Shown: one piece after another, positions 8,835-17,615 of the stretch
Layout of the letters: each line of letters opens with the position of its first letter
Numbering within the stretch: position 1 is the first letter of the stretch
Made by a program: the position numbers and the translations under genes
The notes under the pieces: model-generated
Databases searched by the model: none
Seen by the model: only the letters and a program-made list of their open reading frames with translations
What the model was told of the DNA's origin: nothing
Assembly (NCBI RefSeq): GCF_015865035.1
Contig: NZ_JADZGI010000001.1
Coordinates: forward strand, 1,302,001-1,366,000
Direction of reading: 5' to 3'
Source of the DNA: Novosphingobium aureum
Lineage (GTDB): Bacteria; Pseudomonadota; Alphaproteobacteria; Sphingomonadales; Sphingomonadaceae
Length of the DNA: 64,000 bases

Positions 8835-8913
8835 GGCTTAGCAAGCCCCCTGAAATTCCCGTTTGCTCAGAGCATTCTCGGGTAAATTGGTTAAAAACGG
8901 GTTCATCCGTTTA

Positions 8914-8948
8914 CCCTGTCAGTTGAATCGTTTTTTTAGCTGACAGGG
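8914..8948 (-). other. Inverted repeat at the cpaA-cpaB junction
   Basis: CCCTGTCAG (8914-8922) pairs with CTGACAGGG (8940-8948) across a 17-base loop. The right arm lies inside the last codons of cpaA, and the loop holds the cpaA stop (8936-8938). On the minus-strand mRNA this would be a 9-bp stem capping the cpaA message. It could set the cpaA:cpaB ratio or protect the upstream transcript. It is not followed by a U tract, so it is not a classical terminator. Confidence 0.45.
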
Positions 8949-9643
8949 CTGAATTCGATGGCGGCGCGGGTCTCGGCGGCGAGGACCCACAGGCCGGCGG
9001 CGGAGATCGCGACGCCATAGGGAATCGGCAGGCGCGATTTCTGGCGGCGCATGATCTGGTGAAAGCCAAGGCCCAGCAGTGCGAGCACGGCGAGGACGAC
9101 CAGCGCGACCACCCATGCCCCCGGGATCAGCGCGGAGATAGTGCGCACCGCAGCCTGCGAGACGAGCGGGCGTCCGGTGGCGAGCGCGAAGATCACCGCG
9201 GCAGCGCCCAGCGTCCAGGTCGCCGCGGCCAGAAAGGCGAGCGCGTCGCGCCATGTCTCGCCGGGCATGCGCTTCATGTTGAAGGCGGCCATGGCGATCG
9301 AGCCGCCGCCGCCGATCACCGCCATCAGCACGACCAGCTGGAGAAAGGCACCCGGCGTGAACCACAGCGCCAGCGCAGTCAGCAACTTGACGTCGCCGCC
9401 GCCCATCTGGCGTAGCGCGAACAGCACGCAGGCGATCACGAAAGTGAGCAGGGCAAGGCCCAGCTGGAAGCCGATCTGCTGCCAGCCCATGCCCATCGCC
9501 AGCCACCACAGCGGCGCGGCGAGGGCGATGCCGAGGTTAAGCGTGTTATCTATCTCGCGGCGGCGAATATCGGTGAACGCCGCATAGAGCAGCGCGATTG
9601 CCAATCCGGCGAGCAGACCGTACGAAAGAATTGCGCCAGACAT
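8936..9643 (-). CDS. cpaA: Tad prepilin peptidase CpaA/TadV (locus 1)
   Basis: This 235-residue A24-family aspartic peptidase cleaves Flp prepilins at the inner membrane. The first catalytic Asp is in AAFTDIRRREIDN (about residue 25) and the second is in the MGGGDVKLL motif (about residue 83). There are six or more hydrophobic helices. It is longer than the locus 2 paralogue (153 residues), with an added C-terminal membrane region. As the first gene of the operon it starts 81 bases from a divergent hydrolase gene. No pilin gene precedes it, although such genes often lie there. Confidence 0.92.
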   Translation of the reverse strand: MSGAILSYGLLAGLAIALLYAAFTDIRRREIDNTLNLGIALAAPLWWLAMGMGWQQIGFQLGLALLTFVIACVLFALRQMGGGDVKLLTALALWFTPGAFLQLVVLMAVIGGGGSIAMAAFNMKRMPGETWRDALAFLAAATWTLGAAAVIFALATGRPLVSQAAVRTISALIPGAWVVALVVLAVLALLGLGFHQIMRRQKSRLPIPYGVAISAAGLWVLAAETRAAIEFSPVS

Positions 9644-9724
9644 TCGGCATCCCCCTGTCGGGAACCGGTCTAGTCGGGATCACTTACCAAAGAGTAACCA
9701 GTCCGAAGGGGCGTTTTCAGCCAG

Positions 9725-10783
9725 ATGAGCGAGCCGGACAGCGAAGGCGAGACCATGGGCAGGCCCGGCCTCGAGGGCGGGATCTGCCAGCCCGAAACCG
9801 AATTTTCCGGTGCAAGCGCCGCGCGCGAACCCGCGATAGATCGCCGCGCCATTCCCGCTGCCGCGCGCGAATCGCTCTGGCACGGCGTGGACGGGGCCCC
9901 GATTCGCCGAATCGACATTCCCGCGTGTGCCCCTAGCGGCGCGGTGCGCGGGTCGCTGCTGTTCATGCCCGGGCGCGGCGACTGCTACGAGAAGTGGCTC
10001 GAGACGCTCGTGCACTGGGCCCGGCGCGGCTGGCAGGTGACCAGCGCCGACTGGCGCGGGCAGGCGCTCTCGGGCCGGCTCGGCATGGACGCGACGACCG
10101 GGCACGTCGAGGATTTCGAGCTGTGGCTCGCCGACTACGCGCATCTGTGGAAGGCCTTGAAGGCCGAGAGCCCGGGCCCGCACGTCGCCGTGGCACACTC
10201 GATGGGCGGCAACCTGGCCTTGCGTGCGGTGGCCGAAAAGCGCGTCGATCCCGATGCGCTGGTCCTGTCCGCGCCGATGCTGGGAATTCACCCGGCCCAT
10301 GTTCCCGCACGCGTGCTGCGTCCGGTCGCGCGCGTGATTCGCGCGCTCGGCGATCCCGCGCGCCCCGCGTGGAAGGTCAACGAACGTCCCGAGATCGTGC
10401 GCCGCGCCCGCGCTTTCCTGCTCACGCACGATAGGGACCGCTACGCCGACGAGCAGGCCTGGTACGAGGCGCGACCGGGGCTCGTCATGGGCCCGGCGAG
10501 CTGGGGCTGGATCGTCGCAGCGCTCGGCTCGATCCGCGCGCTCGAGAAACGCGGCGTGCTCGAGGCGGTCACGACCCCGGTGCTGCTGATCGGCACCAGC
10601 GCCGACGGGCTCGTCTCGTGGCCCGCGATCCGCCGCGCAGCCAGGCGCCTGCCGCATGGCGAACTGCTCGGCTTCGGCAAGGAGGCCGCGCACGAGATCC
10701 TGCGCGAGGCCGATCCGGTGCGCGACAAGGCACTGGCGCGGATCGAGGACTTCCTGAACCGGGCAGCACCCGCTAGGGGCTGA
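9725..10783 (+). CDS. Alpha/beta hydrolase, lysophospholipase-like
   Basis: This 352-residue alpha/beta-hydrolase fold protein has the nucleophile elbow AHSMGGN, oxyanion-region LLFMPGRGDCYEKW, a probable acid Asp in GTSADGLVS, and a terminal His in KEAAHEIL. The pattern fits the PldB/monoglyceride-lipase-like group acting on lipid esters. The first 60 residues are poorly conserved-looking, so a later start is possible. No signal peptide is visible, so it is probably cytoplasmic. It is followed 6 bases later by a flavoprotein gene, implying co-transcription. The natural substrate cannot be deduced. Confidence 0.82.
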   Translation: MSEPDSEGETMGRPGLEGGICQPETEFSGASAAREPAIDRRAIPAAARESLWHGVDGAPIRRIDIPACAPSGAVRGSLLFMPGRGDCYEKWLETLVHWARRGWQVTSADWRGQALSGRLGMDATTGHVEDFELWLADYAHLWKALKAESPGPHVAVAHSMGGNLALRAVAEKRVDPDALVLSAPMLGIHPAHVPARVLRPVARVIRALGDPARPAWKVNERPEIVRRARAFLLTHDRDRYADEQAWYEARPGLVMGPASWGWIVAALGSIRALEKRGVLEAVTTPVLLIGTSADGLVSWPAIRRAARRLPHGELLGFGKEAAHEILREADPVRDKALARIEDFLNRAAPARG

Positions 10784-10789
10784 TCCCCT

Positions 10790-11875
10790 ATGTCCGAGAG
10801 TTACGATATCGTCATCGTCGGTGCCGGCATGGCCGGGGCCTCGCTCGCCGCCGCGATCGGTTCGCGTGCGCGGGTCTTGCTGGTCGAGGGCGAGGAACGT
10901 CCCGGCTACCATGCGACCGGGCGCTCTGCCGCGTTCTGGGTGGAAAGCTATGGCGGGCCGGGTGTCCAGCCGCTCACCACCGCCGCCGGACCCGAGCTGC
11001 ACCGGCTCGGCATGCTGACCCCGCGCGGGGGACTGACGCTGGCGCGCAGCGACGAGATCGCCGCGCTCGAAGAATTCGCGCAGACCTTCCGCGCGCGCGG
11101 GGTGCGCGTCGAGATGCTCGATCGCGCACAGCTAGAGGCGCGCGTGCCCGGACTGTTGCCGCAATGGACCGCGGGTGCGCTCGAGGTCGAGACATGTGAC
11201 ATCGACGTGGGTGGCCTGCACCAGCACTATCTCGCGGCAGCGCGCAAGGCGGGCGCTCAGCTGGCCTGCCGCGCCGCGCTGCAATCCGCGCGCCGCATCG
11301 AGGATGGCTGGCGGCTGGACCTTGCGGGCGGGCGCGAGGTCTCTTGCCGGGTGCTGGTCAATGCAGCCGGTGCCTGGGCCGATGGCGTGGCACAGCTTGC
11401 CGGGGTGCGTGGGCTCGGCATCACGCCTTATCGGCGCACGATGGTGCAGATGATCATGGACCAGCCCGTGCCAGAGGACCTGCCGCTGGTGCTGGGGCTC
11501 GACGAGAGCTTCTACTTCAAGCCCGAGAGCGGGCGGCTCTGGCTCAGCCCGCACGACGAGACACCCAGCGCGCCGTGCGATGCCGCGCCCGAGGAGATCG
11601 ACGTCGCGCTCGCCATCGACCGCTTCGAGAAGGTGGTCGACTGGAAGATCGACCGGGTCGAGCATCGCTGGGCGGGTCTGCGCTCCTTCGCGCCCGACCG
11701 CCTGCCGGTCTACGGCTTCGATCCGCGCGAGCGGGCGTTCTTCTGGTGTGCGGGGCAGGGCGGCTTCGGCATCCAGACCGCGCCCGCCGCAGCCGACCTC
11801 GCGGCGCGGCTGCTGCTCGGCGATCCGGTGGGCGCGGTCGATCCGGCGCCTTACGATCCTGCCCGGTTCGGCTGA
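10790..11875 (+). CDS. FAD-dependent oxidoreductase of the DAO family
   Basis: This 361-residue protein has an N-terminal dinucleotide-binding site (IVIVGAGMAGASLAAAIG). The D-amino-acid-oxidase-type fold follows: GYHATGRSAAFWVESYG, an internal VNAAGAWAD segment and a C-terminal FAD-binding end (WCAGQGGFGIQTAPAAADLAA). Such enzymes oxidise amino acids, glycine derivatives or related amines. Lack of a signal peptide suggests a cytosolic or membrane-peripheral location. It sits right after the hydrolase gene, but the two do not point to a recognisable pathway. Confidence 0.85.
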   Translation: MSESYDIVIVGAGMAGASLAAAIGSRARVLLVEGEERPGYHATGRSAAFWVESYGGPGVQPLTTAAGPELHRLGMLTPRGGLTLARSDEIAALEEFAQTFRARGVRVEMLDRAQLEARVPGLLPQWTAGALEVETCDIDVGGLHQHYLAAARKAGAQLACRAALQSARRIEDGWRLDLAGGREVSCRVLVNAAGAWADGVAQLAGVRGLGITPYRRTMVQMIMDQPVPEDLPLVLGLDESFYFKPESGRLWLSPHDETPSAPCDAAPEEIDVALAIDRFEKVVDWKIDRVEHRWAGLRSFAPDRLPVYGFDPRERAFFWCAGQGGFGIQTAPAAADLAARLLLGDPVGAVDPAPYDPARFG

Positions 11876-11992
11876 CGGCGCGTCATCCGCGAAGGGCGCC
11901 GTATCGAATGGGGCACCGGGCTGGGCTTGCCAGCACTACGCACAATTGCTGGAATGCGCAGACCCGAAAAAGGCATCCAAGGAGACAGACCG

Positions 11993-12175
11993 ATGGCGCA
12001 CCGTTTCGAGATCCACAAGAACAAGGCCGGCGAGTTCGTGGCCTACTTCTGCTACAATTCGGAAACGATGTTCTGGACCGAGGGCTATTCGAGCAAGGCC
12101 TCTGCGAAGAACGCGATCGAATCGATCATGAAGAACGGTCCTTCGGCGGAGCTGGTCGACACCACCGTCGAATAA
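11993..12175 (+). CDS. DUF1508 (YegP-like) small protein
   Basis: This 60-residue single-copy DUF1508 protein has the pattern RFEIHKNKAGEFVAYFCYNSE, then FWTEGYSSKASAKNAIESI. The strong ribosome site AAGGAG 8-14 bases upstream fixes the ATG at 11993 over an earlier in-frame start. E. coli YegP has two such repeats; this protein has one. The function of the family is not established. It lies alone between the flavoprotein and a convergent FUSC gene. Confidence 0.85.
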   Translation: MAHRFEIHKNKAGEFVAYFCYNSETMFWTEGYSSKASAKNAIESIMKNGPSAELVDTTVE

Positions 12176-12224
12176 GCCGCCTTGCGTGCGCGCCCGCTCG
12201 GGCGCCGTGCTTACAGCCTCGCGC

Positions 12225-13355
12225 TCAGGCGACCTTCGCCATGGGCGCTTCGCTGGCCTCGCGCGCCGTTTCTTTGCCCTCGACGGGCGAGAGGCGGCGG
12301 GCGATGAAGTGCCATCCCAGCAGCACCGGCTCGAGCAGCGCCATGCCGACCGCGATCGAACCGAGGCGCTCCATGGCAAGGCCGGGCTCGATGCTGGAAT
12401 AGCTGTCGGGCACCAGCGCGGTGAGGATCGCGATGGAGAACTGCAGGCCCACGTAGTTGGTGGCCGAACCGCCGGTCTCGAGGTGACGGCCAACGACGAG
12501 GCCGAAGCAGGTGCCGGCAATGATGACCGCGATGCTGCCGTGCGCGAGCAGCAGGATGCCGATGGCGAGCAGGCCACCTGCCAGACAGCCGATTGCGCGG
12601 TGAAGCAGGCGGCGGCTGACCGGGGCGAGCCCGCTCTGGCCAAGCCCTGCGACCGGGACGATCATCACCGCCATGATGGTGATCGAGGCCTGATAGAGCT
12701 CGGGCATGCCGGTGAGCGCCTGAAGCAGCGGCAAGAGCGCGAGCGCGATACCGGCCTGTGCGGCGTGGCGCGCGGCATGGCGGTTCCAGCGCATGCGCTC
12801 GGGGCGCGGCTTGCGGTTGGCGAGCCAGCCCTTGCCGGTGACAAGCGCGGCACCGAGGCTGACCACGACGCAGGCGAGCGTGCCCGCGGCGACTTCGACC
12901 ACGCGGGTGCGGGCGAATTCCATGGTGTCGAGGTGTGGGTTGGACAGCTTGTCGAGCAGGATGATCTCGAAGGTCAGGCCGAACAGGAACCAGGCATAGG
13001 CGCGCCGCCCGGTGAGCATGCCATAGAGCCCGAGTGCGCCGACGATGCCCGCCGCGCCGACCGCAACGGCCAGCGAATCGAGGGCGAAGGGGATCACCAG
13101 CAGCGCGAGCCCCGCGCCGATCAGCGTTCCGACCATGCGCATCACGCCGCGCAGCAGCGTCTCGAAGGTGTCGCTCTTGAGCAGCACCAACGCCGAGACC
13201 GCGGCCCACGAGACCATGCGCGCATCGGCAAGATGGGCGAAGACGATCGCGAGTAGGACGGACAGCACGCAGGCGATCTCGTCCGCCATGCGCGGGCCCG
13301 GCGTCGCAAGCGCCCGCAGCTCGTGTTCCATCCTCGATGTGATCAGCTTCACCAT
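12225..13355 (-). CDS. FUSC-family inner-membrane exporter-like protein
   Basis: This 376-residue multi-pass membrane protein has about ten hydrophobic helices. The arrangement is that of the FUSC (aromatic-acid exporter AaeB/fusaric-acid resistance) superfamily: an N-terminal helix bundle (VLSVLLAIVFAHLADARMVSWAA), a soluble break around residue 180, then a second bundle (ASITIMAVMIVPVAGLGQS). It is about half the length of E. coli AaeB, which is common for this subgroup. No membrane-fusion partner is adjacent. The 310-base upstream region holds palindromes and direct repeats described separately, so inducible expression is likely. An alternative start is the ATG at 13331. Confidence 0.8.
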   Translation of the reverse strand: MVKLITSRMEHELRALATPGPRMADEIACVLSVLLAIVFAHLADARMVSWAAVSALVLLKSDTFETLLRGVMRMVGTLIGAGLALLVIPFALDSLAVAVGAAGIVGALGLYGMLTGRRAYAWFLFGLTFEIILLDKLSNPHLDTMEFARTRVVEVAAGTLACVVVSLGAALVTGKGWLANRKPRPERMRWNRHAARHAAQAGIALALLPLLQALTGMPELYQASITIMAVMIVPVAGLGQSGLAPVSRRLLHRAIGCLAGGLLAIGILLLAHGSIAVIIAGTCFGLVVGRHLETGGSATNYVGLQFSIAILTALVPDSYSSIEPGLAMERLGSIAVGMALLEPVLLGWHFIARRLSPVEGKETAREASEAPMAKVA

Positions 13356-13402
13356 GCCTTTTGCTATGGTGAGAATGACGCAAGCTTTGAAGGTGGATTA
13401 CG

Positions 13403-13417
13403 TTGCGAAAAGCGCAA
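13403..13417. promoter_or_regulatory. Palindrome TTGCG-N5-CGCAA upstream of the FUSC gene (copy 1)
   Basis: TTGCG (13403-13407) and CGCAA (13413-13417) form a perfect dyad with a 5-base centre, 48 bases before the FUSC start codon. It also satisfies the T-N11-A rule of LysR-type operators. It lies in the 310-base gene-free gap 13356-13665, which holds this site, a second copy and three short direct repeats but no convincing gene. Which regulator binds is unknown. Confidence 0.5.
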
Positions 13418-13439
13418 GGGCCCAGTTCGATCGTGCAAA

Positions 13440-13511
13440 TGCAGCATAGGTGTTCGCATCTGCAGCATGGGCCGGCGCGGCCTGGGCGACTGCGAGGCCT
13501 GTGCAGCATGG
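13440..13511. repeat. Three direct repeats TGCAGCATGG upstream of the FUSC gene
   Basis: Copies occur at 13440-13449 (one mismatch, TGCAGCATAG), 13461-13470 and 13502-13511. Start-to-start distances are 21 and 41 bases, close to two and four helical turns, so bound proteins would lie on one DNA face. They fall 85-156 bases upstream of the FUSC start. This suggests, but does not prove, a multimeric operator. Confidence 0.45.
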
Positions 13512-13603
13512 CCGTCATGCCGGGGCAGGACAGGCATGCAGCCCCGAAAATGGAGCGAGCGACCCGTCTCAATGGCCTGCGAATCGCTAGAAAACCGTGC
13601 CTG

Positions 13604-13618
13604 TTGCGCAAATCGCAA
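13604..13618. promoter_or_regulatory. Palindrome TTGCG-N5-CGCAA (copy 2)
   Basis: This is a second exact TTGCG/CGCAA dyad with a 5-base centre (CAAAT), 187 bases from copy 1 in the same gap and 48 bases beyond the end of rnhA. Two identical arms and spacers in one intergenic region point to a looping or cooperative operator pair serving the FUSC gene. Confidence 0.45.
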
Positions 13619-13665
13619 TGAAATTTGCGCGCATGCAACTGCGCGGCCGCCTCCGGGAAGGCGGA

Positions 13666-14100
13666 TCAGGCGGCCGTGAGCGCCGCGTCCGAGGCCAGCT
13701 TGTCGACCCGTTCGTTCTCGACGTGGCCCGAGTGGCCGCGCACCCACTTCCACTCGATGTCGTGCCGCGCGCGCGCCGCATCGAGCTGCTGCCACAGCTC
13801 GGCATTGGCCACCGGCTTCTTCGCCGCGTTGACCCAGCCGCGCTTCTTCCAGCCGTGGATCCACTTGGTGATCCCGTCGATGACGTACTTGCTGTCGGTG
13901 TGCAGCACGATCGAACAGGGCTGGTTGAGCACCTCGAGCGCACGGATGACGGCGGTCATCTCCATGCGGTTGTTGGTGGTGTTGCGCTCCGAGCCCGCCA
14001 TTTCCTTCTCGTGCTCGCCCATGCGCAGCAGCACGCCCCAGCCGCCCGGGCCCGGGTTGCCCTTGCAGGCGCCGTCGGTGAAGATCTCGATCTGTTTCAT
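13666..14100 (-). CDS. rnhA: Ribonuclease HI
   Basis: This 144-residue RNase HI removes the RNA strand of RNA-DNA hybrids, including R-loops and Okazaki primers. The acidic catalytic set is visible in [31 protein letters not shown] and [10 protein letters not shown]. The basic-protrusion region ([18 protein letters not shown]) is also present. The ATG at 14100 overlaps the thrB stop in ATGA, so translation is coupled to thrB. Length and motifs are normal. It is the last gene of an ispH-thrB-rnhA operon, an order found in many alphaproteobacteria. Confidence 0.96.
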   Translation of the reverse strand: MKQIEIFTDGACKGNPGPGGWGVLLRMGEHEKEMAGSERNTTNNRMEMTAVIRALEVLNQPCSIVLHTDSKYVIDGITKWIHGWKKRGWVNAAKKPVANAELWQQLDAARARHDIEWKWVRGHSGHVENERVDKLASDAALTAA

Positions 14101-15092
14101 GATGCGGCGAAGATTCCGGCGTTTTCGGGCGCGGCATAGAACTGCAGGCGCCGCGCGAAGGCGAGCGGGTCCTTGGGGGTGACCAGCGCGTCCTCGGGGG
14201 TATTGGTCCAGTCGTAGGCGCGCGTGGCGAGGAAGCGCACCGCGGCGGCGCGGGCCAGCAGCGGTAGGGCCGCGTGCTCCTCGGCGCTCATCCTGCGCAC
14301 GCTCTCGTAGCCCTCGATCAGCGCGCGCGAGATCGCCGGGTCGAACCGGGTGCCGTCGTCGCTGAAGCTCCAGGCGGCATGCGTCACCGCGACGTCGTAG
14401 GCGAGCAGGTCGGTGCAGGCGAAGTAGAAGTCGATCAGCCCGGTGACTTCCTCGCCCAGCATCAGCACGTTGTCGGGGAACAGGTCGGCATGGACCACGC
14501 CGCGCGGCAGATCGGCAGGCCACTTGCGGGCGAGCAGGTCGAGTTCGCGGGTTACGATGGCGGGCAGTTCGGGATGGATCGAGGCAAGACCGTCCTCGCC
14601 GCAATCGCCCAGCAACTGCTGCCACGAGGCGAGCCCCATCGAGTTCTCGCGCGAAGATGCGAAATCACGCGAGGCGAGGTGGACCTGCGCCAGGGCGGCA
14701 CCCACCGCGCGGGCCTGTCCGGGCGTGGGCTCGGAGACCGAGACGCCGGGCAGGAACTCGATCAGTGCGAGCGCCTTGTCGCCCTCGCTCGTGGGCAGCT
14801 TGCGATAGCTCGCGCCCTCGCGGTCGTGGATCGTGCGCGGAACCGGGCAGCCGCGCGCGGCAAGGTGGTCGAGCAGGTCGAGGAAGAACGGCAGGTCGGT
14901 GACGTCGGTGCGGCTCTCGTAGACGGTGAGGATGAAGCGGCGCGCCTCGTCCTGCCCACGCTGCGCCTCGAGCAGCCAGTTGCTGTTCGACACGCCCTCG
15001 GCGATGCCCTTGGCCGAGAGCAGGGTGCCCACGTCGAAGGCATCGACAATCGCGGCCATCTGCTCGGCGCCGATCCGGGTATAGACTGCCAT
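14097..15092 (-). CDS. thrB: Homoserine kinase (aminoglycoside-phosphotransferase-like type)
   Basis: This 331-residue ThrB of the APH-fold class phosphorylates homoserine with ATP in threonine biosynthesis. The markers are an N-terminal [10 protein letters not shown], the catalytic loop [13 protein letters not shown], and the metal-binding [20 protein letters not shown]. It is not related to the GHMP-type ThrB of E. coli. It overlaps rnhA by 4 bases and starts 12 bases after ispH, so the three genes are one operon. The context supports homoserine kinase rather than a generic choline kinase. Confidence 0.94.
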   Translation of the reverse strand: MAVYTRIGAEQMAAIVDAFDVGTLLSAKGIAEGVSNSNWLLEAQRGQDEARRFILTVYESRTDVTDLPFFLDLLDHLAARGCPVPRTIHDREGASYRKLPTSEGDKALALIEFLPGVSVSEPTPGQARAVGAALAQVHLASRDFASSRENSMGLASWQQLLGDCGEDGLASIHPELPAIVTRELDLLARKWPADLPRGVVHADLFPDNVLMLGEEVTGLIDFYFACTDLLAYDVAVTHAAWSFSDDGTRFDPAISRALIEGYESVRRMSAEEHAALPLLARAAAVRFLATRAYDWTNTPEDALVTPKDPLAFARRLQFYAAPENAGIFAAS

Positions 15093-15104
15093 GTGCCGTG
15101 TGCC

Positions 15105-16067
15105 TCAGGCAGTGAGCTGGCGCGGCAGCTTGAAGGTGATCGTCTCGCGCGCGGTCACCACTTCCTCGCTCTCGACCTCGCGCAGCTCCTTGATCCGCGC
15201 GATCACCTCGTTGACCAGTTCCTCGGGAGCCGAGGCTCCGGCGGTGAGGCCGACGGTCTCGACGCCCTCGAGCCAGGCGGGATCGATGTCGGTGGCGCGC
15301 TGGATGAGCTGCGAGCAGGCCCCCATGCGCTGCGCGACTTCGGCGAGGCGCAGCGAGTTGGAGCTGTTGGGCGCACCGATCACGAAGACCAGCTCGCACT
15401 TGGGCGCGATTTCCTTGACCGCGGCCTGGCGGTTCGAGGTCGCATAGCAGATGTCCTCGGCCTTGGGCGCGGTGACGTGCGGGAAGCGCGTCTGGATCGC
15501 CTCGATGATCGCGGCGGTGTCCTCGACCGAGAGCGTGGTCTGCGAGAGGTAGGCGAGCTCCTTGCCCTCGGGCAGTTCGAGCGCCTCGACGTCGGCGATG
15601 GTCTCGACCAGCGTCATCGAGCCTTCGGGGACCTGGCCGAAGGTGCCGATCACTTCGGGATGCCCGGCATGGCCGATGAACAGGATGTGGCGGCCCTCGG
15701 TGATCTGGCGCTCGGCCTGGCGGTGGACCTTGCTGACCAGCGGGCAGGTCGCATCGAGCCAGTCGAGCCCGCGTTGGCTGGCAGCGGCAGGGACCGACTT
15801 GGGCACGCCGTGCGCCGAGAAGATCACCGGTACGCCGTCGGGGACCTCGTCGAGTTCCTCGACGAAGACCGCGCCCTTGGCCTTGAGCCCGTCGACCACG
15901 AAGCGGTTGTGGACGATCTCGTGGCGCACGTAGACCGGCGCGCCGTATTTCTCGATCGCGCGCTCGACGATCTCGATCGCGCGGTCGACCCCGGCGCAGA
16001 AACCGCGCGGGGCGGCGATGAGGAGGCGAAGGGGCGGTTTCGTCGGGGACGGAAAGGGCGCGTTCAT
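15105..16067 (-). CDS. ispH: 4-hydroxy-3-methylbut-2-enyl diphosphate reductase
   Basis: This 320-residue IspH is the last enzyme of the MEP isoprenoid pathway, reducing HMBPP to IPP and DMAPP with an iron-sulfur cluster. The three cluster cysteines are Cys24 (GFCAGV), Cys108 (DATCPLV) and Cys207 ([10 protein letters not shown]). Substrate-binding motifs [22 protein letters not shown] and [10 protein letters not shown] are intact. It is first in the ispH-thrB-rnhA operon and divergent from a lipoprotein gene 65 bases away. Confidence 0.97.
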   Translation of the reverse strand: MNAPFPSPTKPPLRLLIAAPRGFCAGVDRAIEIVERAIEKYGAPVYVRHEIVHNRFVVDGLKAKGAVFVEELDEVPDGVPVIFSAHGVPKSVPAAASQRGLDWLDATCPLVSKVHRQAERQITEGRHILFIGHAGHPEVIGTFGQVPEGSMTLVETIADVEALELPEGKELAYLSQTTLSVEDTAAIIEAIQTRFPHVTAPKAEDICYATSNRQAAVKEIAPKCELVFVIGAPNSSNSLRLAEVAQRMGACSQLIQRATDIDPAWLEGVETVGLTAGASAPEELVNEVIARIKELREVESEEVVTARETITFKLPRQLTA

Positions 16068-16132
16068 AAACGGCCCTCTAGCGCTTTGCGCCGCGCGCCG
16101 CTAGGGCAAGCGCACGCCATCCGAGGGATCTT

Positions 16133-16798
16133 ATGATGAATGCACGCCGCCTTGCCGCAACTGTCCTCTGCTCCGCCGCCACGCTGGCGCTGCTGAGCGG
16201 GTGCAAGTCAGAAGGCGAGATCGTGGTCAATTCGGGCGTCGGCATCACCGCCGTGCGCAGCCGCTGCCCGGCCGTGGGTATCCCTGACTATACCGGCGAC
16301 ATCACGCTGTTCCGTGGCGCGGCCAAGACTGCCGATGCAATCGACGTGGTCGCCTCGATGACCGACGTGCGCGCGCAGTGCAGCGACGATGCCGCGAATC
16401 AGAAGGTCTACACCAACGTGACCTTCAAGGTGCGCGGCCAGCGCAGCGACACATCCGGCGCGCGCCAGGTTACGCTGCCCTATTTCGTCAGCGTTCTGCA
16501 GGGCGGCAGCGCGGTGATCAGCAAGCGCGTCGGGCAGGTCACGCTCAACTTCGCCGATGGCGAGGCCCGTGCCGAGGCGACCGCATCGGGCGGCGCCCAT
16601 GTCGACCGTGCCGCCGCGACGCTGCCCGAGGACGTGCGCGACCGCATCACCCGCAAGCGCAGTGCCGGCGATGCCGATGCCGCGCTCGACCCGCTCGCCG
16701 ATCCCACGGTCAAGGCCGCTGTCGCGCGTGCCAGCTTCGAAGTCCTCGTCGGCTTCCAGCTCAACGACGATCAGATCACTTACAACGCCAGGCGCTGA
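16133..16798 (+). CDS. Predicted lipoprotein of unknown function
   Basis: This 221-residue protein has a lipoprotein signal peptide: basic MMNARR, hydrophobic stretch and lipobox LLSGC with Cys24. GAGGG lies upstream of the ATG. The mature part is a soluble, probably beta-rich periplasmic domain with two cysteines (RSRCP and RAQCSDD) that might form a disulfide, and a YTGDITLF segment. No enzyme motif is visible and I do not recognise the family. It is a single-gene unit, divergent from ispH and convergent with the acyltransferase gene. Confidence 0.8.
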   Translation: MMNARRLAATVLCSAATLALLSGCKSEGEIVVNSGVGITAVRSRCPAVGIPDYTGDITLFRGAAKTADAIDVVASMTDVRAQCSDDAANQKVYTNVTFKVRGQRSDTSGARQVTLPYFVSVLQGGSAVISKRVGQVTLNFADGEARAEATASGGAHVDRAAATLPEDVRDRITRKRSAGDADAALDPLADPTVKAAVARASFEVLVGFQLNDDQITYNARR

Positions 16799-16838
16799 AG
16801 CCTGCTGCGGGGCGTCTCGCGCTAGCTACGGCTCGCGC

Positions 16839-17603
16839 TCAATCGTCTTGCGCGATCGCCTTGCGCGCTTCGCGGGCGACGACCTTGCGGTCTGCGCGCT
16901 GCTCGTCGCTCAGCGGTTCGAGAAAGTGGATGGTGAGCGTGACGGGACGTGCGCGCGCAAGGATGCGTAGCGCGTTGTCGATGCCGCTCTCGGCCCCGAC
17001 CCAGGCGATCTCGCGCGCGTCCTCGCCATAGTCGAGGCGTACCGGCTGGACCGCGACATGGTCGAGGTCGCTCTCGATGGCGGCGAGCAGCGAGGACTTG
17101 AACGGGAGCAGTTCGCGCCCGTCCGCCGTCGTGCCTTCGGGGAAGATCGCCAGCGAGCCGGTGTCGGCGAGCGCGGTGCGGACCTGCTCGATCTGGGCGC
17201 CGACCGAACGGCGGTCGTGGCGCGCGATGAAGACCGTGTCGTTGAGCGAGCACAGCCAGCGCAGCGGCCCGATCGCGGCCAGTCCATCATGCGCGACGAA
17301 GGCGCAGCCGCTCGCTCCCGCCAGCGCCGGGATGTCGAGCCAGCTGACGTGGTTGGCGAGCAGGAAGGTGTTCTCGTGCGCCAGCTCGCCGCGAATGCGC
17401 AGGCGCAGGCCCGCAATCGTGCCGAGCGCGCGCAGGAAGCGGCGCGGGACCGGGTTGTGGCGCGTGAAGAGCGCGCACAGGCCGTAAGCTGCTGTTGCGA
17501 GAAGCAGCGCCGCGAGCATGGCGAGAAGCCGTGCCGCGATGCGCAGCCAGCCAGCGGGGGAAGGGCGTGGATGGGCGCCGGGCGCGGGTGGCGATGCGCT
17601 CAT
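16839..17603 (-). CDS. PlsC-like lysophospholipid acyltransferase
   Basis: This 254-residue acyltransferase has an N-terminal membrane helix (AARLLAMLAALLLATAAYGLCA). The catalytic HX4D motif is NHVSWLD, and the acceptor-binding motifs are FIARHDRRSVG and FPEGTT. It is predicted to transfer an acyl group to the sn-2 position of 1-acyl-glycerol-3-phosphate or a related lysolipid at the inner membrane. It lies 12 bases downstream of fur. In many alphaproteobacteria a plsC-like gene follows tsaB-rimI-fur and precedes miaB; here miaB is absent and the strand changes. Confidence 0.9.
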   Translation of the reverse strand: MSASPPAPGAHPRPSPAGWLRIAARLLAMLAALLLATAAYGLCALFTRHNPVPRRFLRALGTIAGLRLRIRGELAHENTFLLANHVSWLDIPALAGASGCAFVAHDGLAAIGPLRWLCSLNDTVFIARHDRRSVGAQIEQVRTALADTGSLAIFPEGTTADGRELLPFKSSLLAAIESDLDHVAVQPVRLDYGEDAREIAWVGAESGIDNALRILARARPVTLTIHFLEPLSDEQRADRKVVAREARKAIAQDD

Positions 17604-17615
17604 GCCCGGGCGGGA

